A model generated the notes under the pieces. That model saw only the letters and a program-made list of their open reading frames with translations. It had not been told where the DNA came from and made no database searches. This document shows, in pieces, positions 1 to 7,193 of a DNA stretch of 16,019 bases. This stretch comes from Chromera velia (Eukaryota > Sar > Chromeraceae). The stretch lies in assembly GCA_018398765.1 (NCBI GenBank), contig JAHBMJ010000220.1:37501-53519 (forward strand). The letters run 5' to 3'. Position 1 is the stretch's first letter; every line of letters starts with the position of its first letter. The position numbers and the translations under genes are program-made.

Positions 1-139
1 GTACCTTAAGGGGGGGGTCTAAAAAATTTTTTTCGTGGTACAGAGCAGACGAACGCTTATTTTGGTGCCATTAAGCGATTTCAGCAACTTTTTTTTTTAT
101 ACCACGAAAAAAATTTTTTCGACCCTCCCCTTAAGGTAC
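1..139. repeat. 40-bp inverted repeat (foldback or MITE-like element)
   Basis: Bases 1-40 and 100-139 are reverse complements at 38 of 40 positions; the mismatches are at arm positions 14 and 20. The arms are separated by a 59-bp loop that contains a long T run. Each arm contains GTACCTTAAGG at its outer end and CGTGGTA at its inner end. The structure resembles a small non-autonomous DNA transposon or foldback element. TTAA followed by a G run near each end would fit a TTAA-targeting (piggyBac-type) element, but the symmetry continues outside TTAA, so that assignment is weak. The left arm starts at the window edge, so the repeat may extend further left and no target-site duplication can be judged. 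Confidence 0.8.
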
Positions 140-156
140 ACTTCAGCCCTGAAATA

Positions 157-196
157 TACCTTAAGGGGGGACGAGGTCAGAGGGGCCCTTGTGGTA
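157..196 (+). repeat. Diverged single arm related to the 1-40 inverted repeat
   Basis: This 40-bp stretch starts TACCTTAAGGGGGG and ends GTGGTA, matching both ends and the length of the arm at 2-40. The middle differs: it is GC-rich instead of an A/T run. It lies 17 bp outside the right arm. No matching opposite-strand partner was found downstream. It may be a remnant of a neighbouring copy of the same element. Confidence 0.4.
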
Positions 197-844
197 CGGT
201 TGATGCAAAAAAAAAGAAGAGATGAGGCAGAAAAAGCGGTACAGCTACCACCGGTACCCTCTAGGACGCAAGGCAATCCACTTTATAGGGCTTTTTACCT
301 CCCCGTTCGCTCTAGCCAGCGTCTGTTGCGTCGTTCCGGGCCTCTTCTCCATGTGTATGACGCCTTTGGCCCGGGGCCCGCCCCCTACTCGGCACGACCC
401 GTCCCAGCCGGCCCCACCCGGACCCCCTCTGAGTGCACACGCCCCTCCCTCCCGGGACCAACACCCTGTCACAAGCATGGAGCTCCGTCTCTCTTGTCCA
501 CATAACTTCCTGCTACTCCCTCTGCAGTCTTTCTAGGTCTGACAACCGCTTTGTGACGCCCGGTCCGGACCCTGGGCCAGATCCCGGCCTAGCTTGTTCT
601 GATTCGGCCATGGTGATGGCCAGCCCCGGCCCGATACGAACCCGGACTGTCCTCTCTACCCGTCAATCCCTCAGCAGCATGTGGAGCTCCCTCTCTATCC
701 CTTTTGACCCCGGCCGTCCTCTCTCTATATTGCTTTCCGTACATGTCTCTCTCACACCTCGTCCCAAGCCATCACATGTCCCCCGGCTAGTGGCACTGCC
801 GTGCAGCCCCACCCTACACCTCAGCCCTCCAAGCCCCTAGAGCG
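197..844. other. GC-rich stretch without a supported gene
   Basis: Open frames of up to about 135 codons exist on the plus strand (for example 433-840), but that one begins at GTG, is rich in Pro/Ser/Arg, shows no domain and overlaps equally open frames on both strands. This is what GC-rich non-coding DNA gives. Short direct echoes such as the CCGGACC and GGCC motifs around 560-630 are visible. No RNA gene or promoter was recognised. Confidence 0.5.
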
Positions 845-2165
845 ACTGACCAAAGAAACAAAACTTTAAGAGGCAGCCAACTGAGCTCCAGCTTCCCAAC
901 GCATACACGAGGAAGCCTTAAAGCCTGCATCTAGACAGACAGTATGAATAGAATGAGGGTAAGAAAAAAAAAGAGGAGTGGACATCTCTCTGACAGAACG
1001 TAACCGCTTGCCCAGCGTAACACAAAGAGACGTTTACGGCCAGACTCACCAAAAATCCTAGCACAAAGAGCTCTAGCTTCCCAACATATATACGAGGAAG
1101 CCTTAAAGCCTGCATCCAGACAGACAGTGTGAATAGAATGAGGGCAAGAAAGAAAAAGAGGAGTGCGCATCTCTCTGACAGAATGCAACCGCTTGCCCAG
1201 CATAACACAAAGAGACGTTTACGGCCAGACTCACCAAAAATCCTAGCACAAAGAGCTTCAGCTTCCCAATATATACACGAGGAAGCCTTAAAGCCTGCAT
1301 CCAGACAGACAGTGTGAATAGAATGAGGGCAAGAAAAAAAAAGAGGAGTGGGTATCTCTCTGACAAAACGTAACCGCTTGCCCAGCGTGATACAAAGAGA
1401 CGCTTGCGGCCAGACTCACCAAAAATCCCAGCACAAAGAGCTCTAGCTTCCCAACATATACACGAGGAAGCCTTAAAGCCTGCATCCAGACAGACAGTGT
1501 GAATAAAATGAGGGCAAGAAAGAAAAAGAGGAGTGGGCATCTCTCTGACAGAACGTAACCGCTTGCCCAGCGTGATACAAAGAGATGTTTGTGGCCAGAC
1601 TCACCAAAAATCCTAGCACAAAGAGCTCCAGCTCCCTAATGCACACACGAGGAAGCCTTAAAGCCTGCATCCAGACAGACAGTGTGAATAGAATGAGGAC
1701 AAGAAAGAAAAAAAAAGATGGGCATCTCTTTGACAGAACGTAACCTCTTGCCACCCTTGCATACAGAAACTCGCAATCGCAAACTGACTAGAGAGACGAC
1801 ACGAAAGCAACTCTCCTTCCACATGAAGGGCACGAGGGAGCACCACACCCTGCATCCACGCAGCCAGAATGAAAAGAAGGATGGGTGAATAGAGGAACCT
1901 ACGTGGATCATTCCCTGACATGAGTTGACCGACTGAAGCCGCGTTGTACCCAGAGACGCCCAACCCTCAACTGACCAGAGAGACGAGACGAACGCAACTC
2001 TTTCTGCACACCAGAGGCAAGCGAGAGCTCCAAACTCCTGCATCCATACTGTATGAAGAGGAAGGAAAAAGGGTAAACAGATGCATCAACGCAGATCTTT
2101 CTGATATAATAATTAAAACCCCTTGCCCATATAAAGTGTTGTTTAAAAGGAGACGGCAAAGCTCA
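845..2165. repeat. Tandem satellite array, unit about 185 bp
   Basis: The marker AAGCCTGCAT (or its variant CCTGCAT) ends at 930, 1115, 1300, 1485, 1670, 1855 and 2043, giving five exact 185-bp steps and one of 188 bp. Units are 931-1115, 1116-1300, 1301-1485, 1486-1670, 1671-1855 and 1856-2043, with partial units at both ends. The first four full units are nearly identical. The second half of 1671-1855 and all of 1856-2043 belong to a diverged subfamily that instead shares CTGACCAGAGAGACG-type sequence, and the last partial unit is more eroded. Because 185 is not a multiple of 3, the reading frame changes every unit, so the minus-strand open frames of 60-145 codons here are not likely to be proteins. 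The unit length is in the size range common for nucleosome-scale satellites. Confidence 0.92.
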
Positions 2166-2651
2166 GCCCACCTCAAAAGTGTAGCCACACTACAGCACCG
2201 GCACACGATCCCCAGCAACAGGCCCACAACAAATGCACTCTACAGAAAATCTGCATAGCAACGTGGAGCTATAACTAAAGGGAATGAAGCGGGATCTTTT
2301 AATTTCTTCCTTGCTCTCTGACAGATGCCTCGGCCTGTAAAAGCATATAATCGGATTTCTACCGTACAGCCGAATATTTGGATTAGGATGCGTGCATATG
2401 CGTGCGTCAGTCAAGCGTGGCAGCCCGCGCGGGCCGGTTGGGGCAGGCCGCAGCACAGATGCACGTACGTACGGCGCGGCGCTGCATGCCACGCGCGGCA
2501 TGCATGCAGACCCGCCGGCCTGGCCTGCCACTGTGCTACAACACTTCCAACCTTCACTCTCATACACTCCGGGCTCTAATTTAAAACCTTTAAAAGCAAC
2601 AAAAGAATCGCTAAAGATATACTTAAATGATGTTGAATATGTTTAAACTAG
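2166..2651. other. Intergenic region upstream of the plus-strand gene
   Basis: There is no supported gene. The first part (to about 2390) is mixed sequence with a possible faint echo of the satellite. A GC-rich patch at about 2393-2545 has many alternating purine-pyrimidine runs and palindromes. From about 2575 the sequence becomes AT-rich and contains an 18-bp perfect palindrome. Any promoter or first exon of the following gene should lie here, but none could be placed with confidence. Confidence 0.5.
2483..2504. repeat. Perfect 8-bp stem hairpin in a GC-rich patch
   Basis: TGCATGCC (2483-2490) and GGCATGCA (2497-2504) are exact reverse complements around a 6-base ACGCGC loop. The surrounding 2393-2510 region is largely alternating purine-pyrimidine, including CGTACGTACG just upstream, which is the composition that favours cruciform or left-handed DNA. 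Confidence 0.6.
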
Positions 2652-2658
2652 TTTAAAC
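2641..2658. repeat. 18-bp perfect palindrome
   Basis: GTTTAAACTAGTTTAAAC equals its own reverse complement. It sits in AT-rich DNA immediately upstream of the open frame that begins at 2652. It could be a dimeric-protein binding site, a cruciform, or chance in AT-rich sequence. Confidence 0.6.
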
Positions 2659-3425
2659 TGTTTGTATATTTAAAAAAATTTGGAGTTGGAATTAGTGTTA
2701 GAGTTGGTCTGGTCCCGTTTTCACATTGTTACTGCTTCTTCTGGAAGAAAGCTTTCTCTGTCTTGAAAGAGGCAGGTGTTCTTGACTTTGACCCGGCTGC
2801 AGAGACTACAGTCCCTGCACAAGATCTGAAGACAGCTGATCCAGTACCCTCCGTATTGCAGACAGCCCCTCTGTCGATTCCTGCAAGGGGGAAGGGTTCT
2901 TTCTCTCGCTGGGAATGGTGGTTCCTTTCTGCCGCTTCCCCTCTCTTGAAGAAGATCTTTCTGGATGAGGAGATCAACGAGCGTTTAGCAGAGGGGATGG
3001 ATGGAGAAGAGAGGTTGGAGAGGGATAGAGAGTGGGTAGAAGGAATTGGGGGGGGGGATGATGAAAGTAACCTTCGACAGAAGCTGGAACAGACCACCAC
3101 TAAGTGGCTGGCCATGCAAATTGAGAGAAAAGAGCAAAAGAGAATGATGAGGGGGGATAAAAAATATATTGCAGAATCTTTTGTGCACTCAGATGATCCA
3201 GTCGTAATAGGAGCAAGACAGACAAAGAAGGGGGGATTTTTCATCTATCTCCGGCAGCAGTTGACAGACACGCAACGTCTCCGTCTCCTTACACAAGACG
3301 ATTTAGACAGAGAAGAATGGAGAAAAGAAGTGAGGATGGAAAGAAAGCGAACAAAAAACGAAAGAGAGACGAATGAAAGGAGGGAAAGACGTGAGAGAGA
3401 GAGAGAGAGGAGAAAGAGAGAGTGA
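2652..3425 (+). CDS. Charged hypothetical protein, N-terminal part
   Basis: This frame is open from 2652 (stop TAG at 2649) to TGA at 3423-3425. The first convincing protein sequence begins near 2763. There is no ATG before the internal Met at about residue 79 of the part counted from 2763 (in MDGEER), so the true start is either that Met or in an upstream exon; the pyrimidine-containing stretch ending in AAG at about 2770 could be a splice acceptor. The protein is unrecognised. It has a Trp/Phe-rich segment (around residues 49-60), then a long Glu/Arg/Lys-rich helical stretch likely to form a coiled coil or single helix, ending in an Arg-Glu run encoded by a (GA)n tract. The next CDS continues in another frame directly after that tract, and the two are probably one gene. 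The antisense open frames here are shadows. Confidence 0.55.
   Translation, partial: FKLFVYLKKFGVGISVRVGLVPFSHCYCFFWKKAFSVLKEAGVLDFDPAAETTVPAQDLKTADPVPSVLQTAPLSIPARGKGSFSRWEWWFLSAASPLLKKIFLDEEINERLAEGMDGEERLERDREWVEGIGGGDDESNLRQKLEQTTTKWLAMQIERKEQKRMMRGDKKYIAESFVHSDDPVVIGARQTKKGGFFIYLRQQLTDTQRLRLLTQDDLDREEWRKEVRMERKRTKNERETNERRERRERERERRKRE
3391..3421 (+). repeat. (GA)n microsatellite at a reading-frame junction
   Basis: The tract is GTGAGAGAGAGAGAG followed by GGAGAAAGAGAG. Two consecutive coding frames overlap only across this tract, 3395-3425. Removing one 2-bp GA unit (or a net -1 slip) would make one continuous frame from 2652 to 4684. The tract also begins with GTGAGA, a plausible intron donor. 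Confidence 0.75.
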
Positions 3426-4684
3426 AAAGAAAGAGAGGAATCGAATTTCCCGAAACGGAACCGGCAATAGAAGACGAGTTGAAGTATGTGGGGGGCCCAT
3501 CCTTTGATGTTGAGACGCTGCGGCTCCCCCTCCCGAGAGTCAAAGAAGAGACCCAATGTCAGTCGCAGAACCCCCCTCTGAGAGAGGCTATCCCTCCTTC
3601 CCCTCCTGTGAAGGTGGAAATAAAGCAGGAGGAAAACAAAATCCCTCCTCCTCCTCCTCCCACTTTTGCCGGTCAGCGTGTGGAGTCTGTGGTTCCGAGA
3701 AGGATATGGAGGGGCAATCAGAAGGGACTGACGTTGGGGAGGCATCTCTTGTGTGTGGATAGCAAAAACCCCTGGGTGGGGGAACACAGAGTTGCAGCTG
3801 AAGCAGAGGCAGGCAGAATGAAAGAAAGCGGCATCTTTGTGACAGACTTCGAGGAGATGCTAAACATCAGTCACAACCCCGGTAAGGGGGTTCATCGACT
3901 TTTCTTGGAGGGCCAAGCCATTGATTTTGCTAGGTCGACAGGCCAGGAGGTCAAACAAGAAACCAGATGTATCAAGGTCCAGTGGAGTGTCCCAATTCGT
4001 TTCCCCCCCGCCGAGTGGGATGCTTTCGATGATGATAATGCAGACAACAATGCTGATGATGCAGATAGGGATTGGGCGCCAGGTAACCCTGTGGAACACA
4101 TGCCTCAAGGGTATATTCACAGCCTTGTTCGCGCTGCTCGTTTCGCTAAAAATCAGCGACGAGTCAGAGAGGGTCTCAAGCCAGTCTGTGAGGGCCCCCC
4201 TTTCTCCTCTCGTGGGAGAGGCCCCCAAATTATCCTTCCAGAGAGCAACCCCCAAATTGTCCCTCCAGAGAGCAACCCCCAAATTGTCCCTCCAGAGAGC
4301 AACCCCGAAATTGTCCCTCCAGAGAGCAACCTCCAAATTGTTCCTCCAGAGAGTAACCCCCAAATTGTCCCTCCAGAGAGCAACCTCCAAATTATCCCTC
4401 CAGAGAGCAACCCCCAAATTGTCCTTCCAGAGAGCAACCCCCAAATTACCCCTCCCAAAGACTATAGAAGCGACCCGAGATTCCAGAAGATCCTCCTTGA
4501 GGTCTCTGATGAGATAGACATAGGATTACCAGAGGAGGAGGAGGAGGAGGCAGAGGCATTCCACCGCTTTCAGCTTCTCCTTGACGAGGAGGCTGCGCCT
4601 TCCCCCCAACGCTCCCTGTCTGGCAGATTCACTGAAGGGAGCGTTCATTCAGATTATGAGGGTTTTGTTCAGGGTATGATGTAA
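3395..4684 (+). CDS. Charged hypothetical protein with nine 9-residue repeats, C-terminal part
   Basis: This frame opens after a TGA at 3392-3394 and ends at TAA 4682-4684, giving 429 residues. It has no ATG near its beginning (the nearest start-like codon is GTG at 3422), so it reads as the continuation of the preceding frame across the GA tract. Visible parts, numbered from the GTG: a Pro-rich segment (about 56-80, including six consecutive Pro), an unrecognised central region (about 100-200), a Asp/Asn/Ala stretch (about 200-217), nine tandem copies of a PQIVPPESN-type unit (268-348), a run of six Glu (371-376), and an acidic C-terminus. No catalytic motif or known domain was recognised. 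The composition suggests a largely disordered, possibly nuclear or scaffold-type protein, which is inference only. The last codons are followed by a poly(A) signal about 80 bp downstream. Confidence 0.6.
   Translation, partial: EREREEKERVKRKRGIEFPETEPAIEDELKYVGGPSFDVETLRLPLPRVKEETQCQSQNPPLREAIPPSPPVKVEIKQEENKIPPPPPPTFAGQRVESVVPRRIWRGNQKGLTLGRHLLCVDSKNPWVGEHRVAAEAEAGRMKESGIFVTDFEEMLNISHNPGKGVHRLFLEGQAIDFARSTGQEVKQETRCIKVQWSVPIRFPPAEWDAFDDDNADNNADDADRDWAPGNPVEHMPQGYIHSLVRAARFAKNQRRVREGLKPVCEGPPFSSRGRGPQIILPESNPQIVPPESNPQIVPPESNPEIVPPESNLQIVPPESNPQIVPPESNLQIIPPESNPQIVLPESNPQITPPKDYRSDPRFQKILLEVSDEIDIGLPEEEEEEAEAFHRFQLLLDEEAAPSPQRSLSGRFTEGSVHSDYEGFVQGMM
4223..4465 (+). repeat. Nine in-frame 27-bp tandem repeats within a CDS
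   Basis: Exactly 243 bp, nine units of 27 bp, encode nine copies of a 9-residue motif with consensus PQIVPPESN. Units vary at position 1 (Pro or Leu), 2 (Gln or Glu), 4 (Val or Ile), and 5 (Pro or Leu); the last unit is diverged (PQITPPKDY). Because 27 is a multiple of 3, copy-number changes would not disturb the frame. Confidence 0.93.
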
Positions 4685-4762
4685 TTGACTGGATCTTTTG
4701 TGACAGTGTTCTTATATCGCAAGCAAAAAAAAAAATGAAATTGAAAAAAACAAAAAAAAAGA

Positions 4763-4768
4763 AATAAA
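4763..4768 (+). terminator. Poly(A) signal AATAAA of the plus-strand gene
   Basis: A canonical AATAAA lies about 80 bp after the TAA stop of the plus-strand gene. The setting is A-rich, so a chance match is possible. Confidence 0.4.
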
Positions 4769-4781
4769 ATTATTTGAACGA

Positions 4782-4787
4782 TTTATT
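4782..4787 (-). terminator. Poly(A) signal of the minus-strand gene
   Basis: TTTATT on the plus strand reads AATAAA on the minus strand, about 105 bp beyond the minus-strand stop. It lies only 14 bp from the plus-strand signal, so the two transcripts would overlap at their 3' ends. Confidence 0.35.
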
Positions 4788-4879
4788 GATAGATATCAAA
4801 TTAAAAGTCTTTAAAAAAATTAAACTAGGTCTCACACTAAAAAATTCAAAAAAAAAAAAATCATATTAGTTTAGTTTAG

Positions 4880-4900
4880 TCATTCTAGTGGCTAGAATGA
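4880..4900. repeat. 9-bp stem hairpin at the 3' end of the minus-strand gene
   Basis: TCATTCTAG (4880-4888) and CTAGAATGA (4892-4900) are exact reverse complements around a TGG loop. The minus-strand stop codon lies inside the right arm. It may be a transcript 3' structure or chance. Confidence 0.5.
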
Positions 4901-5920
4901 TTGATAGAAATAAATAATTTTTACGGAGAGGGATAAGAAGAAAAGATCCCACACCAGCGCGCACAGCATGCAGGAATTTCCCTTGTACTGTGCCCCATTC
5001 AGGCCCAGAATAAGCCTGCCAAACTTCAGGTCCCACGTAGCTCCAAAGCTGAGCCTCAGCTTGATGACTCGCTTCTTATCCGTCTCTGGATCTATCACAT
5101 GAACCTCGAAAGGCTCTACTACCATTACGGCGATTTCCAACAGCAGGTCTATAAAAAACTTTTTTATGTCATAATGGCTCTCTGGCTCCTGAATCAACCC
5201 CAACACAAAGAGACTAAAAGGACTCTCCCACAGCTCCTTTCCTAAGGTAGGGAAGCGCACAGCGAGCAACAGAAGATTCCTAAGGTGGCTCATCACCTGT
5301 CGAAAAAGAAGCTGTCCGTCGTCCACAAGCTGCGCAAACAGCGTGTAGACACGATCGGCATCTGGGGGGGGGAGATTGAAACTGTAAGTTTCAGAATCAA
5401 ACAGTTTTTGGATGAATGCTTTCATGGAGGTAACCTTTGATCCCGGCGTTGCCCCCACTGCATTTGGGAGGAGCTCCGGAAACTTTTCAAGAAGCTCTTT
5501 CCTCGCCTGAACCACGGCCTCCCACGAGGGGAGGACCCGAGGCTTCAGCAGTGTGACCCCCAGCTCGTTCGTTACTTTCTTCCATGTCCCGTCCCCCGCT
5601 TTTTCAACAACTTTGAACAGCTCTCTATATGCTGCCCTGCCCACCCACCTGCTTGAAACCCAAATCGCCATTTGCTCTTTTGACACCACCCCTTGCTCCT
5701 TAATCAATCGGACTAAGTCTCTCAAAACCTCCTTCGAAAGCCACGTGTCTTCACATAAGACTTTATTGAGGATTTCTCTTCTGAACTGATCAAGAGAGAC
5801 TGATTCTGCTGTTTTCAAAATCATCTTCAGCAAGTGAGGGACACAAGTCTGGCATCCTTCTGCGCATCCATAGTTCACTGCATGGATGCACAAATCCTTC
5901 AAGGCAACAATGCGCCTCCT
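4892..5920 (-). CDS. Transposase-like protein, C-terminal exon (DDE type with CxxC), truncated
   Basis: This frame is open from the TAG at 5921-5923 down to TAG at 4892-4894, about 342 residues. Numbered from the internal Met at 5902: a Cys-rich N-terminal segment with C5, C13, C17, C20 (possible zinc site), a helical region to about 145, then VDDG with Asp195, and a segment at 281-314 that reads LRLSFGATWDLKFGRLILGL followed by a CMLC motif (Asp291, Cys311, Cys314). An Asp in F-x-G-x-x-x-D, then a hydrophobic LGL, then CxxC about 20 residues later is the pattern around the second catalytic Asp in RAG1/Transib and in related unnamed eukaryotic families. The last 20 or so residues after CMLCAL turn into Phe/Leu/Ile-rich sequence, probably read-through of an intron (donor GTGTGG at about 4954) or past a deletion. 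The usual third acidic residue and C-terminal part are absent, so this is unlikely to be an active enzyme. Family recognition is from memory of motifs only. Confidence 0.5.
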   Translation of the reverse strand, partial: RRRIVALKDLCIHAVNYGCAEGCQTCVPHLLKMILKTAESVSLDQFRREILNKVLCEDTWLSKEVLRDLVRLIKEQGVVSKEQMAIWVSSRWVGRAAYRELFKVVEKAGDGTWKKVTNELGVTLLKPRVLPSWEAVVQARKELLEKFPELLPNAVGATPGSKVTSMKAFIQKLFDSETYSFNLPPPDADRVYTLFAQLVDDGQLLFRQVMSHLRNLLLLAVRFPTLGKELWESPFSLFVLGLIQEPESHYDIKKFFIDLLLEIAVMVVEPFEVHVIDPETDKKRVIKLRLSFGATWDLKFGRLILGLNGAQYKGNSCMLCALVWDLFFLSLSVKIIYFYQSF

Positions 5921-5968
5921 CTAGCTTCTCTCAGACACAAGTATCCAACACTTTCTCCCTCTTGCAAC
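5921..5968 (-). other. Candidate intron 2 of the transposase-like gene
   Basis: It starts GTTGCA and ends CTAG on the minus strand and is 48 bp. It removes the in-frame TAG at 5921-5923 in phase 0. It is very short and the donor is weak. A true nonsense codon is the competing reading. Confidence 0.22.
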
Positions 5969-6144
5969 AGACAATAATCGGAGTTTCGGAGCATCTTTCT
6001 CTTGTGCGGACTCAATGGCTTTGATTTTACGCCGACGCTCCTCTGCCTTCTCCCTCCAATTGTCACTATCGGAGTCCTCGTCCGAGCTACTCCCTTCAGA
6101 CGGGTCTGCTGGGGCACCAGGAGCCTGGAGCTGAATGAAATGCA
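5969..6144 (-). CDS. Middle exon of the transposase-like gene (acidic linker)
   Basis: In the same frame as the flanking pieces, this segment encodes a Pro/Ala stretch, then a Ser/Asp/Glu-rich acidic run, then a basic REKAEERRRK helix. Its composition fits a nuclear-protein linker. The upstream boundary fits a splice acceptor (AG at 6145-6146); the downstream boundary fits a donor GTTGCA at 5968, giving a 48-bp intron ending in CTAG at 5921. Joining 6274 to 6144 and 5969 to 5920 keeps the frame. Alternatively there are no introns here and the TGA at about 6200 and TAG at 5921 are real nonsense codons in a decayed gene. Confidence 0.4.
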
Positions 6145-6273
6145 CTTCACTGACAATACTAGCGGCTGGCTGACTGTCTTGAGAAATGGGTTAACTTTCT
6201 CAAAAACTTGCCGCATCTCCCTCTTCTTGTGAAGGCTTCCACTCAATGTCCGATGGATTTTGTAAGTCCTTAC
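6145..6273 (-). other. Candidate intron 1 of the transposase-like gene
   Basis: It starts GTAAGG and ends GTGAAG on the minus strand and is 129 bp. It removes the in-frame TGA at 6200-6202 and preserves frame (phase 1). The acceptor has little pyrimidine tract. A stronger-looking acceptor, TTTCATTCAG, lies 11 bp further into the exon but gives the wrong phase. Confidence 0.3.
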
Positions 6274-7027
6274 TGTCCCATCCTCTTCTATGCCCACGCG
6301 CCGGGCCCTTCCCTAAGGCTTCATCTTCCTCAGACCCGGAGCCCCCTCCGTCGGCCCTGCGCTGCTGCAGTGGGTTGTAATAGTTAGGGACCATTGAGGG
6401 TTCTCTCACTTCTTCTTCTTCTTCGGGAATGAAAACGCGTGCACGTGGCTGTCGCTCAGGCAGCTGGTCGGGGATCGGATCAGGAAGCCCCCGACATCCT
6501 TTTCCTCTCCCAACACCTCTCCTTCTCCCTCTTCCCTCGAGCACAGAAGCACCACCTTGCGCCGGGGCTGCTATAGGATCGGCCGGAGGATGGTGCTGGA
6601 AAGACGCTCTCGCAAGAACACTCAGAGGCCGACCTTCTAGCCGACCTTCCTCATGCGGGGGTTCCGGGCCTCCAGAAGCACTGGAAGATGATGTCGCAGC
6701 AACATCCACAGCCCCAACTTCAGGGGCATCCCCCTGACAGGCAGGCAAAGTTAACGGAAGATCAAAATTGAAGTCCTTATCTGAAGGAATAGGGGGAGGA
6801 TATAACTGAGGATCGATAAACTTCTCTCGCATACACTCCCACAAAGACGGGCAGGCATCTCTCAAAGCATTTGCAGCGAGCTCAGTATCAGCTCTTGCCT
6901 TTGTGGTCAGCAGGTGATACACGAGAAACACTGTGAAGACTCTGTGCTGATAAAGTTTCGCTGTGTTTTTGCGGAAGGCTTGTGAGTCACCTCCACGACC
7001 CCGACAAAAACAACGCATTTCTGACAT
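6274..7027 (-). CDS. N-terminal exon of the transposase-like gene
   Basis: The frame is open from a TAG at 7079-7081. The first ATG is at 7027, chosen as the start; the stretch before it has only GTG. About 250 residues: a compact region (first about 90) with aromatic and Leu residues, then a Pro-rich and Ala/Ser/Gly-rich disordered region, a GRGRRRGVGRGKG-type basic patch that could be a nuclear localisation signal, an EEEEEVRE acidic run, and a Gly/Ser/Glu segment. No known domain was recognised. The frame closes at TGA 6200-6202, but a GTAAGG donor lies at 6273-6268 just upstream and would join in frame to the next piece through a 129-bp intron. A second donor, GTTTTT at 6207, has the same phase. 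Confidence 0.45.
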
Positions 7028-7193
7028 CAAAACGCCCAAACGAACATAGAAACCGCACTCCACTACTACAAAGATTGGCTATTGCAAGTGGCTTTCACTT
7101 CACTGAGCGACATTGGTGTTCTTTCATACCCATTCGGTCTCAAAACCGATGAGTAGAGGACTTTCTGGTTGGAGACAGTTGGAGACGGACTTT

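Larger units (their letters stand above)
4685..4891. other. AT-rich convergent 3' region
   Basis: This stretch lies between the stop codons of two convergent genes. It is dominated by A runs on the plus strand and holds no gene. It contains candidate poly(A) signals for both strands and a hairpin at its right edge. Confidence 0.6.

Noticed and set aside
433-840. A 135-codon Pro/Ser-rich open frame in the GC-rich stretch
   Set aside because: It has a GTG start and no domain, and overlapping frames on both strands are equally open, typical of GC-rich non-coding DNA.
918-1754. Minus-strand open frames of 65-145 codons across the 185-bp satellite, with hydrophobic stretches resembling membrane segments
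   Set aside because: The unit length of 185 shifts frame every repeat, so the same peptide appears in different frames by repetition of the DNA, with no conserved frame.
3860-4458. Antisense open frames over the 27-bp repeats (GLLSGGTIW-type repeats)
   Set aside because: They are the mirror of an in-frame 27-bp repeat in the plus-strand gene, which has better codon structure, a longer frame and a poly(A) signal.
4892-5902. Naming the minus-strand gene RAG1 or Transib
   Set aside because: Only the second-Asp/CxxC neighbourhood looks similar. The first Asp is tentative and the third acidic residue is missing, so a specific family name is not supported.
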